Positions 15,266 to 22,405 of a stretch of DNA of 23,787 nucleotides are shown one piece after another (within the stretch, counting starts at the first letter, position 1; each line of letters opens with the position of its first letter). A model generated the notes under the pieces. It ran no database searches. It saw nothing but the letters and a program-made list of their open reading frames with translations, and was not told the DNA's origin. The position numbers and the translations under genes were made by a program. Source of the stretch: CALAED01 sp937891035 (lineage in GTDB: Bacteria > Actinomycetota > Actinomycetes > Streptosporangiales > Streptosporangiaceae); the NCBI GenBank assembly GCA_035642125.1, contig DASQSZ010000023.1, forward strand, positions 1 through 23,787, in the 5' to 3' direction.

Positions 15266-15276
15266 TACGTACGTAC
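15265..15276. repeat. GTAC triplicate between convergent genes
   Basis: (GTAC)3 forms a 12-bp palindrome starting at the last base of the permease stop codon. It is the only structure in the 19-bp gap between two converging genes. Confidence 0.5.
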
Positions 15277-15284
15277 GCACATAC

Positions 15285-16079
15285 TCACGACTGGGACATG
15301 CGCGCGAGCGCGGTGACGAACTCGGCGACGGCCTGGTTGAACAGGTCCGGCTGCTCGACCGCCGTGAGGTGGCCGCAGCGCGGAATCACCAGCAACTCGG
15401 CGTTGGGCAGCGCCTCGACCATCGCGCGGGCGTCGGCCTCGGTGGCCATTTCGTCCTCGCTGCCCGCGATCACCAACGCCGGCACCCTGATCGAGCTCAG
15501 CGTCGCCGCGTCGTCCGTCCTGGCCGCCATGGCCCGCTGCGCCCACGCCGCCGCCTTCGCCGGGGTCGACTGCACCAAACCGCGCACCCGCCCGTACACG
15601 AGGGCGCGCTGCCGGAACGTCGTCGGCCCGACGAGCTGCGGCAGCACCTCCTCGGTCAGCACGTCCACCGAGTCCTCGGCCTCGATGCGTTCGGCCATGG
15701 CACGCCGGCGTGCCGCCCGCTCCGGCGTATCGGCGCTCGCCCGCGTGTTGGCCAACACCAGGCCCAACACCCGCTCCGGATGCCGGCGGCACAACGCCAT
15801 CGCCACGTACCCGCCCATCGCCAATCCGCCGATGACCGCCCGATCGATCCCCTTGGACCGCAGCAAAGCGGCGACGTCATCGGCCATGACTTCGATCGAC
15901 GGCTCGTCTCCGCCCAGCACCGAGCCACCGAACCCGCGCAAATCCGGGGTGATCACCCTGAACCGTTTGGCGAGATCCTCCCGTTGCGCCAGCCACATCG
16001 CGGAGGACAGCGGATAAGCATGCAACAGCACGAGCGGAGTCCCCTCCCCGACATCTCTGGCATACAACGGCACAGTCAT
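15285..16079 (-). CDS. alpha/beta hydrolase fold protein lacking the nucleophile serine
   Basis: A 264-residue protein with a clear alpha/beta hydrolase fold: oxyanion segment LVLLHAYPLSS, strand and loop VITPDLRGFGGS, and C-terminal PRCGHLTAVEQPDLFNQ. The nucleophile elbow reads GGLAMGGYV, where the family has GGLSMGGYV. The codon is GCG, so the catalytic Ser is Ala87. The other triad members, Asp208 (AGSEDEMA) and His236, are intact. Normal ester hydrolysis is therefore unlikely. It may be a binding protein or a cofactor-independent variant (inference). The start is the ATG at 16079; a GTG at 16085 two codons upstream is also possible. The next gene upstream on this strand is another hydrolase, 102 bp away and not similar in sequence. 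Confidence 0.88.
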   Translation of the reverse strand: MTVPLYARDVGEGTPLVLLHAYPLSSAMWLAQREDLAKRFRVITPDLRGFGGSVLGGDEPSIEVMADDVAALLRSKGIDRAVIGGLAMGGYVAMALCRRHPERVLGLVLANTRASADTPERAARRRAMAERIEAEDSVDVLTEEVLPQLVGPTTFRQRALVYGRVRGLVQSTPAKAAAWAQRAMAARTDDAATLSSIRVPALVIAGSEDEMATEADARAMVEALPNAELLVIPRCGHLTAVEQPDLFNQAVAEFVTALARMSQS

Positions 16080-16181
16080 GAACACACCCTTCGGGGGGTC
16101 AATTCGACGGTTAGGCCATACTGGCGTGCTTAGGTCCTTGCGCCGAGATAGTGGCCGTCTTCGGCCGAAAAGGTTGACTAG

Positions 16182-16892
16182 TCACCCGTCCCACGAGGTT
16201 GGAAGTGGGTAGGCCGCCGGGGCGACGCGCTTCACGATCTCGTCGCAGACGATTCGGACGTACGGCTCGCCTACCCACAGGTGCTTCGCCTTGTCCACCG
16301 CGATGACCTCTGCCTGCGGCACCCGCTTGAATCGCGCGTGGGCCTCGGGTGGCCGAAGGTAGTCATCCAGCTCCGGCACCAACGCGACCACGGGTCGGCC
16401 GTCGGCCCCCCACGCGTCCAAATCAGCGTCGGTCGCGCGACGCAACGGCGGTGATAGCAGGATCGCGCCCTCGACCACCGGGTCGAGTCCCCACTTGAGC
16501 GCCAACTCGGTGCCGAACGACCAGCCGAGCAGCCACACCCGCGGCAGGTTGTGATACTCCGTGAACTCCAGCGCCGCCGCCACGTCGTAGCGCTCCGTCT
16601 CACCCTCGCCGAACGAGCCCTCACTGGTGCCACGGGCCGAGGACGCGCCCCGCGTGTTGAACCGCAGCACGGCGAGGCCGGCCAGCGCGGGCAGCCGATA
16701 GGCCGCCTTCCGCAGGACGTGGCTGTCCATCATCCCCTCGGCGGTCGGCAGCGGGTGTAGGCAGACGAGGGTGGCGACGGGCGGCCGGTCCGCCGGCACG
16801 GCCAACTCGCCGACCAAGGTCAGTCCGTCCTCCGTGTGCAACTCGATCTCGCTGCGCCGTGCCGGCAGCACCGTGCTCGCCCGGATCTCCAT
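16182..16892 (-). CDS. alpha/beta hydrolase
   Basis: A 236-residue serine-hydrolase-fold protein of the dienelactone hydrolase/short-acyl-hydrolase class. It has VCLHPLPTAEGMMDSHV near the oxyanion hole, VLRFNTRGASSARGTS, the nucleophile elbow GWSFGTE (Ser125), the acid in VPELDDYLRP (Asp176/177) and KAKHLWVGE (His204). The triad is complete and the substrate unknown. The start is the ATG at 16892, with GGAG 4 nt upstream. It begins 8 bp after the stop of the CPGC protein gene, so the two form an operon. The frame continues to 17018 but would then overlap that gene. Confidence 0.88.
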   Translation of the reverse strand: MEIRASTVLPARRSEIELHTEDGLTLVGELAVPADRPPVATLVCLHPLPTAEGMMDSHVLRKAAYRLPALAGLAVLRFNTRGASSARGTSEGSFGEGETERYDVAAALEFTEYHNLPRVWLLGWSFGTELALKWGLDPVVEGAILLSPPLRRATDADLDAWGADGRPVVALVPELDDYLRPPEAHARFKRVPQAEVIAVDKAKHLWVGEPYVRIVCDEIVKRVAPAAYPLPTSWDG

Positions 16893-16900
16893 CTCACTCC

Positions 16901-17218
16901 TCAATAGCGCGGCGCGCCGCGCGAGCGCCGCACGCGCGGCGCCCGGCGTGCCCGCGCCCGCCAGCACGACGAGTGCCAGTGCCGTCGATCGTCGGCGCCC
17001 GGCCACTCCGCGGACCACGCGACCAGATGAGCCACGCCCACCGGGATCTCCTGGTCACAGCCGGGACACCAATACGCCTTCGTCGCGTTCGCCGCCGGGA
17101 CCGCCCGTACGACCCAGTCCCCGTCGCTACCCGGCTCGGTGCGTTCTAGACCTGGCGCCGGCTGCGGGCCCGTCGGCGCCGCGGCACCGCCCTGCCGCCG
17201 GTTCCTCCGCGGACTCAC
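16901..17218 (-). CDS. conserved small actinobacterial zinc-ribbon-like protein
   Basis: A 105-residue basic protein. It begins MSPRRNRRQGG, has a variable acidic middle and then the core YWCPGCDQEIPVGVAHLVAW...DDRRHWHSSCW, ending RRSRGAPRY. Cys51, Cys54, His82 and Cys85 look like a zinc site. I recall near-identical proteins throughout actinomycetes, often labelled 'ATP/GTP-binding protein' without support, and their role is unknown. A GTG at 17218 is the start, with only a weak ribosome-binding site (AGG about 9 nt upstream). The gene is followed after 8 bp by the alpha/beta hydrolase. Confidence 0.85.
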   Translation of the reverse strand: MSPRRNRRQGGAAAPTGPQPAPGLERTEPGSDGDWVVRAVPAANATKAYWCPGCDQEIPVGVAHLVAWSAEWPGADDRRHWHSSCWRARARRAPRVRRSRGAPRY

Positions 17219-17377
17219 ACGGTCAGCCTACGAGGTCGGCCGACGGGGCCGTCGCCGGGTCGCCCGGCCGCGGGAACGGCACCGTGTGAGCGGTTGCCGA
17301 CACCGCCATGAGCTCGGTGGCCGGGTGGGCTGGTCAGCGACTCGGTCGCGCTACCGCGGTGCGCGTGGGTGGCGGGG

Positions 17378-18382
17378 TCAGCCAGTTCGCTGATGCGCGC
17401 GCATGGCGCGCATCACGACGGGGAGTTCGCGGGCGCGCCGCATGATGCGCTGCTCCGCCGGCGACTGGGGCGAGCCCGCCGGGCGACCGTGTTTGGCGCG
17501 TACCAGGGCCGCCCTGTCCTCGATCGACAGGTACGGGCAGTTGTCGCACAGCCGGCCGAATCGGTCATCGAGCAGGAACGTGATGCAGCAGTGCCGGCGG
17601 GTCTGGACCGCCTTCGGGTGGTCGTCGCCGGCGACCGGGGTCCATTCGATCTTGCCCAGGAGCGGGTTGGGCCCGGGGAGACCGGGCAGCGTCGTCGCGC
17701 CGAGCAGCTCGCGGCGGTCGGCCACGTACGGACGGGCGGCCACCGCGTCGAGGTGCGCTTCGGCGAGGTCGGAGATGAGGCCGGCCCATTCGGCGGCGCT
17801 CGACCAGAGCAGGTGCGGTGCGACGGGGACGATGTCGAGCGCCAGCGCGTAGACCGGGGCAAGGTGATCGGCGTACAGCCGCCGCCAGACGTAGTCGCGC
17901 AGGACGGCCACGGTCGGGACGACCGGGCCGCCGACCGGCCAGGGAGTCGGCCGCTCCGCGCACCGCACGACCTCGTCCGGGCCGTCGGCACCGTCGAGCA
18001 GCAGCCGGTATTGGCCGTTCGGCCGGATGACGGCCGCGCACCGGGCGGGAGAAACATCGAGGCCGATGCCGTTCGCCAGCCCGACGAGGGTCGCCGCGGA
18101 CAGCAACGAGGCATAGCGCCGGCTGAACCGGGAGGCGGCGATGCGCATGTGTTTGCCGGCGTCGTCGCCGGGCCGAAGATCCCGCCCGCGCAGCGCCGGG
18201 ACGGTCTGCGCGATCGCCCAACGCAGGTGGTCGCGGTCAAAGAAGCGCGTGGCCGGAATCAGGGTGTCATCCGGGCCGGGGGCGAGCACGAACCCGCCCC
18301 GGGTGTAGCCGAACTCGTCGAGCCGCCGGGCCAACCCGGCCCGCCACGAAGCGCGCCGGCCGCCTGGCGCGGGACTCGACAT
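17378..18382 (-). CDS. FhuF-like ferric iron reductase, 2Fe-2S type
   Basis: A 334-residue protein whose C-terminus carries RRHCC-x12-CDNCPYL, the four-cysteine pattern of the FhuF [2Fe-2S] site, and whose body (KHMRIAASRFSRRYASLL, then a central region rich in aromatic and acidic residues) fits siderophore-iron reductases. E. coli FhuF has ten residues between the CC and CxxC pairs, and this one has twelve. FhuF proteins reduce Fe(III) from hydroxamate siderophores in the cytoplasm. No siderophore synthesis or uptake genes are nearby. The start is the ATG at 18382, with GAGGAGG 5 nt upstream. It lies 111 bp downstream of padR on the same strand. The 159-bp gap after it (17219-17377) shows nothing. 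Confidence 0.78.
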   Translation of the reverse strand: MSSPAPGGRRASWRAGLARRLDEFGYTRGGFVLAPGPDDTLIPATRFFDRDHLRWAIAQTVPALRGRDLRPGDDAGKHMRIAASRFSRRYASLLSAATLVGLANGIGLDVSPARCAAVIRPNGQYRLLLDGADGPDEVVRCAERPTPWPVGGPVVPTVAVLRDYVWRRLYADHLAPVYALALDIVPVAPHLLWSSAAEWAGLISDLAEAHLDAVAARPYVADRRELLGATTLPGLPGPNPLLGKIEWTPVAGDDHPKAVQTRRHCCITFLLDDRFGRLCDNCPYLSIEDRAALVRAKHGRPAGSPQSPAEQRIMRRARELPVVMRAMRAHQRTG

Positions 18383-18493
18383 GGGCACCTCCTCGCCGGT
18401 GCCGCTACCTCGAAGCGGTGCCGACGCGCCGGGCCACCCGCGCTCGATGGGTCCTGAGCCCATGCCGGGGAGCGGGCCGGCGCCGGCGGGGCG

Positions 18494-18865
18494 TCATTCT
18501 GGGCCGACGGGCACGGAATCCGGCACGCTTATCTCGTTGACCAGCTCCAAGGCCTTGCTGCGGGCCTCGTCGAGCGCCTCTTTGCCCAACTCCGTGATGC
18601 GGTAGTACTTCCGGACTTTGCCATCGACCACTTGTTCCTCGCGGGCCAGGAACCCGGCCGCTTCGAGGTTGTGCAACAACGGATAGAGGGTCCCCCAGGA
18701 TAGGTGGTAGCCGTGCTCTTCGAGTTCAGCCGAGATCCCCGCGCCATAAATCGCTTCTTGGGCGGCATGGTAGAGCACGTGGATCTTCACGAAGCCGAGC
18801 AGCAAGTCACGTTGCAGCTTGGACTTCTCCAGTGGCGCCGATTTTTTATTCTGTTGCCCAGCCAT
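18494..18865 (-). CDS. PadR family transcriptional regulator
   Basis: A 123-residue winged-helix regulator with the PadR landmarks IYGAGISAELEEHGYHLSWGTLYPLLHNLEAAGFLA (recognition helix at about 57-70), the wing EEQVVDGKVRKYYRITELGKEAL and a short C-terminal dimer helix. The start is the ATG at 18865, with AAGGTG just upstream; a GTG at 18871 is possible. It is followed by the ferric reductase gene on the same strand. A chromate transporter lies about 0.9 kb upstream on the same strand, and I recall PadR regulators near chrA genes in some bacteria. Its target could be either neighbour or itself. Confidence 0.9.
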   Translation of the reverse strand: MAGQQNKKSAPLEKSKLQRDLLLGFVKIHVLYHAAQEAIYGAGISAELEEHGYHLSWGTLYPLLHNLEAAGFLAREEQVVDGKVRKYYRITELGKEALDEARSKALELVNEISVPDSVPVGPE

Positions 18866-19780
18866 CGTCACCTTTCACAGTAGGGCAGGAAACGCTCGGT
18901 ATCGTAGGTGCGGCGAGGTCGGTTATCGCATACGACAAAAAGTGGTCGCGGTCGCCGGTATTCTTGACGGCATTCTTGCGCTGACCGGCGGCTGGACTCA
19001 ACTGGTGCTCGAACAGCCCGTTCGCGTCGGTGTTTTCCCGTCGGAAATCGGCGGCTGCGGGGAGAGCCGCCTGGCCGGCGGACGAGTTGGCTCCATGCCG
19101 AAAGTGCGGAGCGAGGTTCTTGCCGCCCTCACCCTGCTTGGCACCTCGGGCAATGGTGGGAACCACTTTCTTTCCAGTGCAGTCCCGATAGAGCATGTCG
19201 GCCGGCCCGCACAGAACCGGTGCGCGTTCTGGAGGCCCGGTCCCGAGGAGGCCTACCGCAGTGTACCACCGCACTGCCCGATTTCATGATGGAGGCTTGA
19301 CAACGAGCGGATCCTTATCGATTCGTCCCCGCCGTGAGGACGAGCGCCGACCGCACCGGCCCCGACGAATTGAGCGGGTGCGGAAATGCCGTAGGCGGAG
19401 TCGGCAGGGCCGACGATCGGCCGCTCCGACCGGCCATCCGGGGAGGGTGCGCGCATTATCCGCGAGTTGCGCCGCGGCGCCGTCTTCGATGGTGCCGGAA
19501 AGTCGCGAGATGCGCTCCTTTTGCCGGCCGATATGCCCCGAGCCTGGGAACGATCGGAATCGGTCGCGTATCCGCCCCGTCGTGGCCACCCGGCGCCGGG
19601 TCTGGTCGAAGGCGCGGGGCGGTTCCGGGGCCGACTCATCTGATAAAGGCGGATATATCCGGACTCGTAGTGCTGCCGGCCGGCCCAGGCTCTGTCACGC
19701 TTAGTCGCTTCTTGACGATGTCCTCCGTCACCGGCGGCGCCCGCCCAAGGGGCCCCGCCGGCCGCCCCGACGCACCCGCG
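18866..19780. other. 915-bp region without a convincing gene
   Basis: GC content and third-position bias are below the local norm, and the open frames on both strands read as Arg/Pro/Ser-rich shadow sequence. A 142-codon minus frame (18846-19274) is the longest plausible one, but only about 70% of its third positions are G/C and it overlaps the padR start. TATCG occurs at 18900-18904 and TTATCG near 18923, resembling half of the dyad found at chrA. The stretch may be degraded sequence or carry an unrecognised RNA. Confidence 0.55.
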
Positions 19781-21088
19781 TCAGCCGCCGAACGCGGTGA
19801 TCAGCGCGCCGCCGGCCGCGGTCAGGCCGACCACGAGCCAGACCGGCAGCTTGGCCATGACGAGCAGCCAGAAGGCGGCGAGCACCAACGCGAAGTCGTA
19901 CGGGCGATGCACGGTGCCGGTCCACAGCGGGTCGTAGAGGGCGGCGAGCAGGATGCCGACCACGGCCGCGTTCACGCCGCGCAGGCAGGCTCGTACGTGA
20001 GGGCGGTTGCGGATCGCGCCCAGGGAGGGCAGCGTGGCGAGGACGATCAGGAACGACGGCAAAAAGATTCCGACGAGCGCGATGGCCGCGCCGAGAACGC
20101 CGTTCGGCCACGGTTGCTCGGCCGCGCCGACGTACGCCGAGAACGTGAACAACGGGCCCGGCATCGCCTGCGCGGCGCCGTACCCGGCGAGGAACTGCGA
20201 CGAGCTGAGCCAGCCGGTCGCCACGACCTCGCCCTGCAAGAGGGGCAGCACGACGGTGCCGCCGCCGAACACCAGCGCACCCGCCCGGTAGGTGCTGTCG
20301 AAGAGCGCGACCGCGTGGCTGCCGGTCGCGTGCCGCAGCAGTGGCAGCGCGATGAGCAGGCCGAAGAACAGGACGGTCGCGGCGACGGCGGTGCGCTTGC
20401 CGAACCCGATGGGCAGGTGCGCGGAACCCTCCGGCGCCCTGTCAGGACCGAGGAAATAGCCGACGACCCCGGCGACGACGATGATCGCGACCGTCGTGAC
20501 GCGCGAGGGGATGGTGAGTTGGACGACGGCGGCGAGGACGGCGAGAGCGCTCAGGCTGAGCGCCGTGATCAGCTTGGTGGCCATGCTCCAGACCGCGAGC
20601 GCGACAACGGCCACGGCGGCGATCTGCAGCCCGCGCAGCCAGCCCGCCGCGCTCGACCCGATGCTGCTCGCGCCGAACGCGAAGAGCGTCATGAGCACGG
20701 CGGACGGGAGCGTGAACCCGGCCCACGCCGCGATTCCGCCGCGCGTCCCCGCCCTGATCATGCCGATCGAGATGCCGAGCTTGCTGCTGGCGGCGCCGGG
20801 CAGCGACTGCGACAGCGCGACCAGGTCGGCGTAGGTCTGCTCGCTCACCCAGCGTCGCCGCCGTACGTACTCGTTTTGGAAGTAGCCGAGGTGCGCGATG
20901 GGCCCGCCGAACGATGTGCAGCCAAGCCGCAACGCGACGGTGAAGACCTCGCGGGCGGTCCCCCGCGACGTGCCGGCCGTCCGGTCCTTCGGGGCCGGCC
21001 GGTCCACAGTGTCTTGCCGGCCCGGCCGGCCGACCCGCTCTGACGGCCCGGCGGCCTCCTCGGTCGGGGCGCCCTTCGGCTTCGACAC
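19781..21088 (-). CDS. chrA: chromate transporter (CHR family)
   Basis: A 435-residue two-domain CHR protein. A ~45-residue polar tail precedes the first CHR unit (LRLGCTSFGGPIAHLGYFQNEYV..., LSQSLPGAASSKLGISIG). The second unit begins GALVFGGGTVVLPLLQGEVV and has the AQAMPGPLFTFSAYVG motif. There are about ten to twelve hydrophobic segments. ChrA-type proteins expel chromate using the proton gradient, though many genomic members are untested. The GTG at 21088 is chosen for GGAG 9 nt upstream. A TTG at 21112 would extend into an apparent operator. The gene starts just downstream of a TATC-N7-GATA dyad. Confidence 0.9.
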   Translation of the reverse strand: MSKPKGAPTEEAAGPSERVGRPGRQDTVDRPAPKDRTAGTSRGTAREVFTVALRLGCTSFGGPIAHLGYFQNEYVRRRRWVSEQTYADLVALSQSLPGAASSKLGISIGMIRAGTRGGIAAWAGFTLPSAVLMTLFAFGASSIGSSAAGWLRGLQIAAVAVVALAVWSMATKLITALSLSALAVLAAVVQLTIPSRVTTVAIIVVAGVVGYFLGPDRAPEGSAHLPIGFGKRTAVAATVLFFGLLIALPLLRHATGSHAVALFDSTYRAGALVFGGGTVVLPLLQGEVVATGWLSSSQFLAGYGAAQAMPGPLFTFSAYVGAAEQPWPNGVLGAAIALVGIFLPSFLIVLATLPSLGAIRNRPHVRACLRGVNAAVVGILLAALYDPLWTGTVHRPYDFALVLAAFWLLVMAKLPVWLVVGLTAAGGALITAFGG

Positions 21089-21112
21089 TCCGCACCACTC
21101 CCACGAGATCAA

Positions 21113-21127
21113 TATCGCTAACCGATA
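21113..21127. promoter_or_regulatory. TATC-N7-GATA dyad at the chrA promoter (candidate operator)
   Basis: On the minus strand the site reads TATCGGTTAGCGATA, directly after TATTAT, a good -10 hexamer, and 25 bp before the chrA GTG. A repressor there would cover the transcription start. A second site with the same arms and spacing is at 22085-22099. A PadR-type regulator is a candidate binder (inference). Confidence 0.45.
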
Positions 21128-21339
21128 ATACCGGAGACGGCTGCGCGTCCGCCGGCGGACCGGCGATCGGGACGCCCGCCTCGGGCATGCTCTCGGTCAG
21201 CACGTGCTCGTCGTCACCGTACGTGCGCCCGCCGCCGTCTGGTCCGAAGGCGGCCGGGGTCGGCATGCCCGTGGCGAGCGAGGAGGCCCGCCTCGCCGGC
21301 CCCGCCCGACGACCCGCCGGCCATCTCGGTCATGCCCAT
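21128..21339. other. chrA upstream region with overlapping short coding-like frames
   Basis: On the minus strand a 43-codon frame starts MGMTEMAGGSSGGAGEAGLLARHG immediately after the TGA of the disrupted gene. A second frame, beginning MPTPAAFGPDGGGRTYGDDEHV at 21266, has good codon use up to the chrA promoter. Neither resembles a known protein. They may be further remnants of the decayed locus. Confidence 0.35.
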
Positions 21340-22046
21340 TCAGGCGGCGATGGCACGGACGGCGTGGCTCGGCACGCGCGTAATAAGGCGGTAAGAGTGC
21401 ACCCTTCGTGTCGAAATAGCCCTGGCCGGTGCCGATACCGGCGGAGTCGACGCGCGACGATGAGCACTCGATGAATCCGTTGCGCCAGACCGTCTCGCAG
21501 GTGCCGAGCATCGCGCGCCGGGGCGCCCGATCCGCGGCCGCCGGCGCGGGTCCATCGACGGACAACACCAGATGATCGGCGCCACCAGGCCCGATCGGGG
21601 GCCGGGCGATCGGGCCGAACGACGAGAACAGCTCCGCCGGCGGCTCGGCGATGCGGGCCGGCCCCGCGCGATCGTCCGTGCCCGACGCGATGCCGGCCGA
21701 CCGCACCGAGAGATCGGCCATCGCGGCTCGATACGGCTCCTATGGCTCGTACGGCTCCTGCCGCGCACGGATCTCGGCGGCCACCCGAGTGCCCATGGGC
21801 TCCCATGGCGCCGCGCCGAACTCGGCGGCGAGTCTGGCGGCGCGGCCGGCATGGCCCGCGCCGACACAGGCGCGGGTGCGCGCACCAACCGTCAAGTCCG
21901 TGCTCGCGGCCACGCTCGCCTACCTCTGGGTCCGCCCAGAAGGGCGCCGGCGCCTGGTCGGCGCCGCAGGGCCGGCGGCGGTGGTGAGGCGCTCGCGGGC
22001 CGGCGTGGCGCTCGGCCGGAATCGGCACGGCCGAGGGATCCGGCAT
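21340..22046 (-). pseudogene. disrupted gene of unknown family
   Basis: Codon bias shows minus-strand coding, but no single frame spans it. An ATG at 22046 with a strong GGAGGT starts MPDPSAVPIPAERHAG and then loses coding character. From a GTG at 21913 (GAGG 9 nt upstream) another frame reads well through RAARLAAEFGAAPWEPMG and reaches a TAG at 21742-21740. That TAG lies inside an imperfect duplication of GGAGCCGTA-CGAGCC. The same frame resumes with MADLSVRSAGIASGTDDRAG and VWRNGFIECSSSRVDSAGI to about 21410. Codon quality then switches frame and ends HSYRLITRVPSHAVRAIAA at a TGA (21342-21340). I do not recognise the family. At least one stop and one or two frameshifts indicate decay, unless the sequence has errors. 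Confidence 0.55.
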
Positions 22047-22084
22047 CCGGTCACCTCCCACTTCCCAGAGCACTCGAAGCAAGA

Positions 22085-22099
22085 TATCAATATTCGATA
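22085..22099. promoter_or_regulatory. second TATC-N7-GATA dyad
   Basis: On the minus strand it reads TATCGAATATTGATA in a strikingly A+T-rich island (22083-22101). The arms and 7-bp spacer match the chrA site, and both continue with a similar ATATTGAT string. It lies 38 bp upstream of the disrupted gene's ATG and about 300 bp upstream of the thiamine-diphosphate enzyme gene on the other strand. Confidence 0.45.
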
Positions 22100-22101
22100 T
22101 G

Positions 22102-22405
22102 ACCGGCAAGACAGGTCGGCCGGACCCCATCCCCCGCCGGGCCTGGCCCGGTGACGTGGGGCGAGGGTGACAGGGACCGACCGGGGTGTCACCTCCGGCC
22201 GTACCCGAGAACCTGCCGGAGCGGTACCGGACGCCGCACCTCCGCCGTCGGGCGCTCGGGCCCCCGTCCGCGCTCGCCGCGGCCGTGCCATCCGCCCAAA
22301 ATGGAGAGTCCTCACCGGCGATCCAACGGAAGGAGGCACCAGGCGGAATACCGCGGTCGCCGAGATCCCACTCGACGCACAACGGACGTAACAGAGGAAA
22401 ACGAC
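22102..22405. other. 304-bp leader region of the thiamine-diphosphate enzyme gene
   Basis: No gene is seen. Two dyads are present: CCGGGCC-T-GGCCCGG (22137-22151) and GGTGACA (22166-22172) / TGTCACC (22187-22193) with a 14-nt spacer. Either could be an operator or, in RNA, a leader structure. No clear -10/-35 pair is visible. Confidence 0.5.

Noticed and set aside
13967..15280. 437-codon minus-strand frame
   Set aside because: Antisense of the AI-2E transporter; Arg/Asp/His-rich with no recognisable domain.
16153..16166. GGCCG-TCTT-CGGCC hairpin between the two hydrolases as a terminator
   Set aside because: The stem is only 5 bp. The adjacent AAAA lies 3' on the plus strand, where no gene ends, so a T-tract is missing in the needed orientation.
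18846..19274. 142-codon minus-strand frame upstream of padR
   Set aside because: Third-position GC about 70%, no family resemblance, overlaps the padR start and ribosome-binding site.
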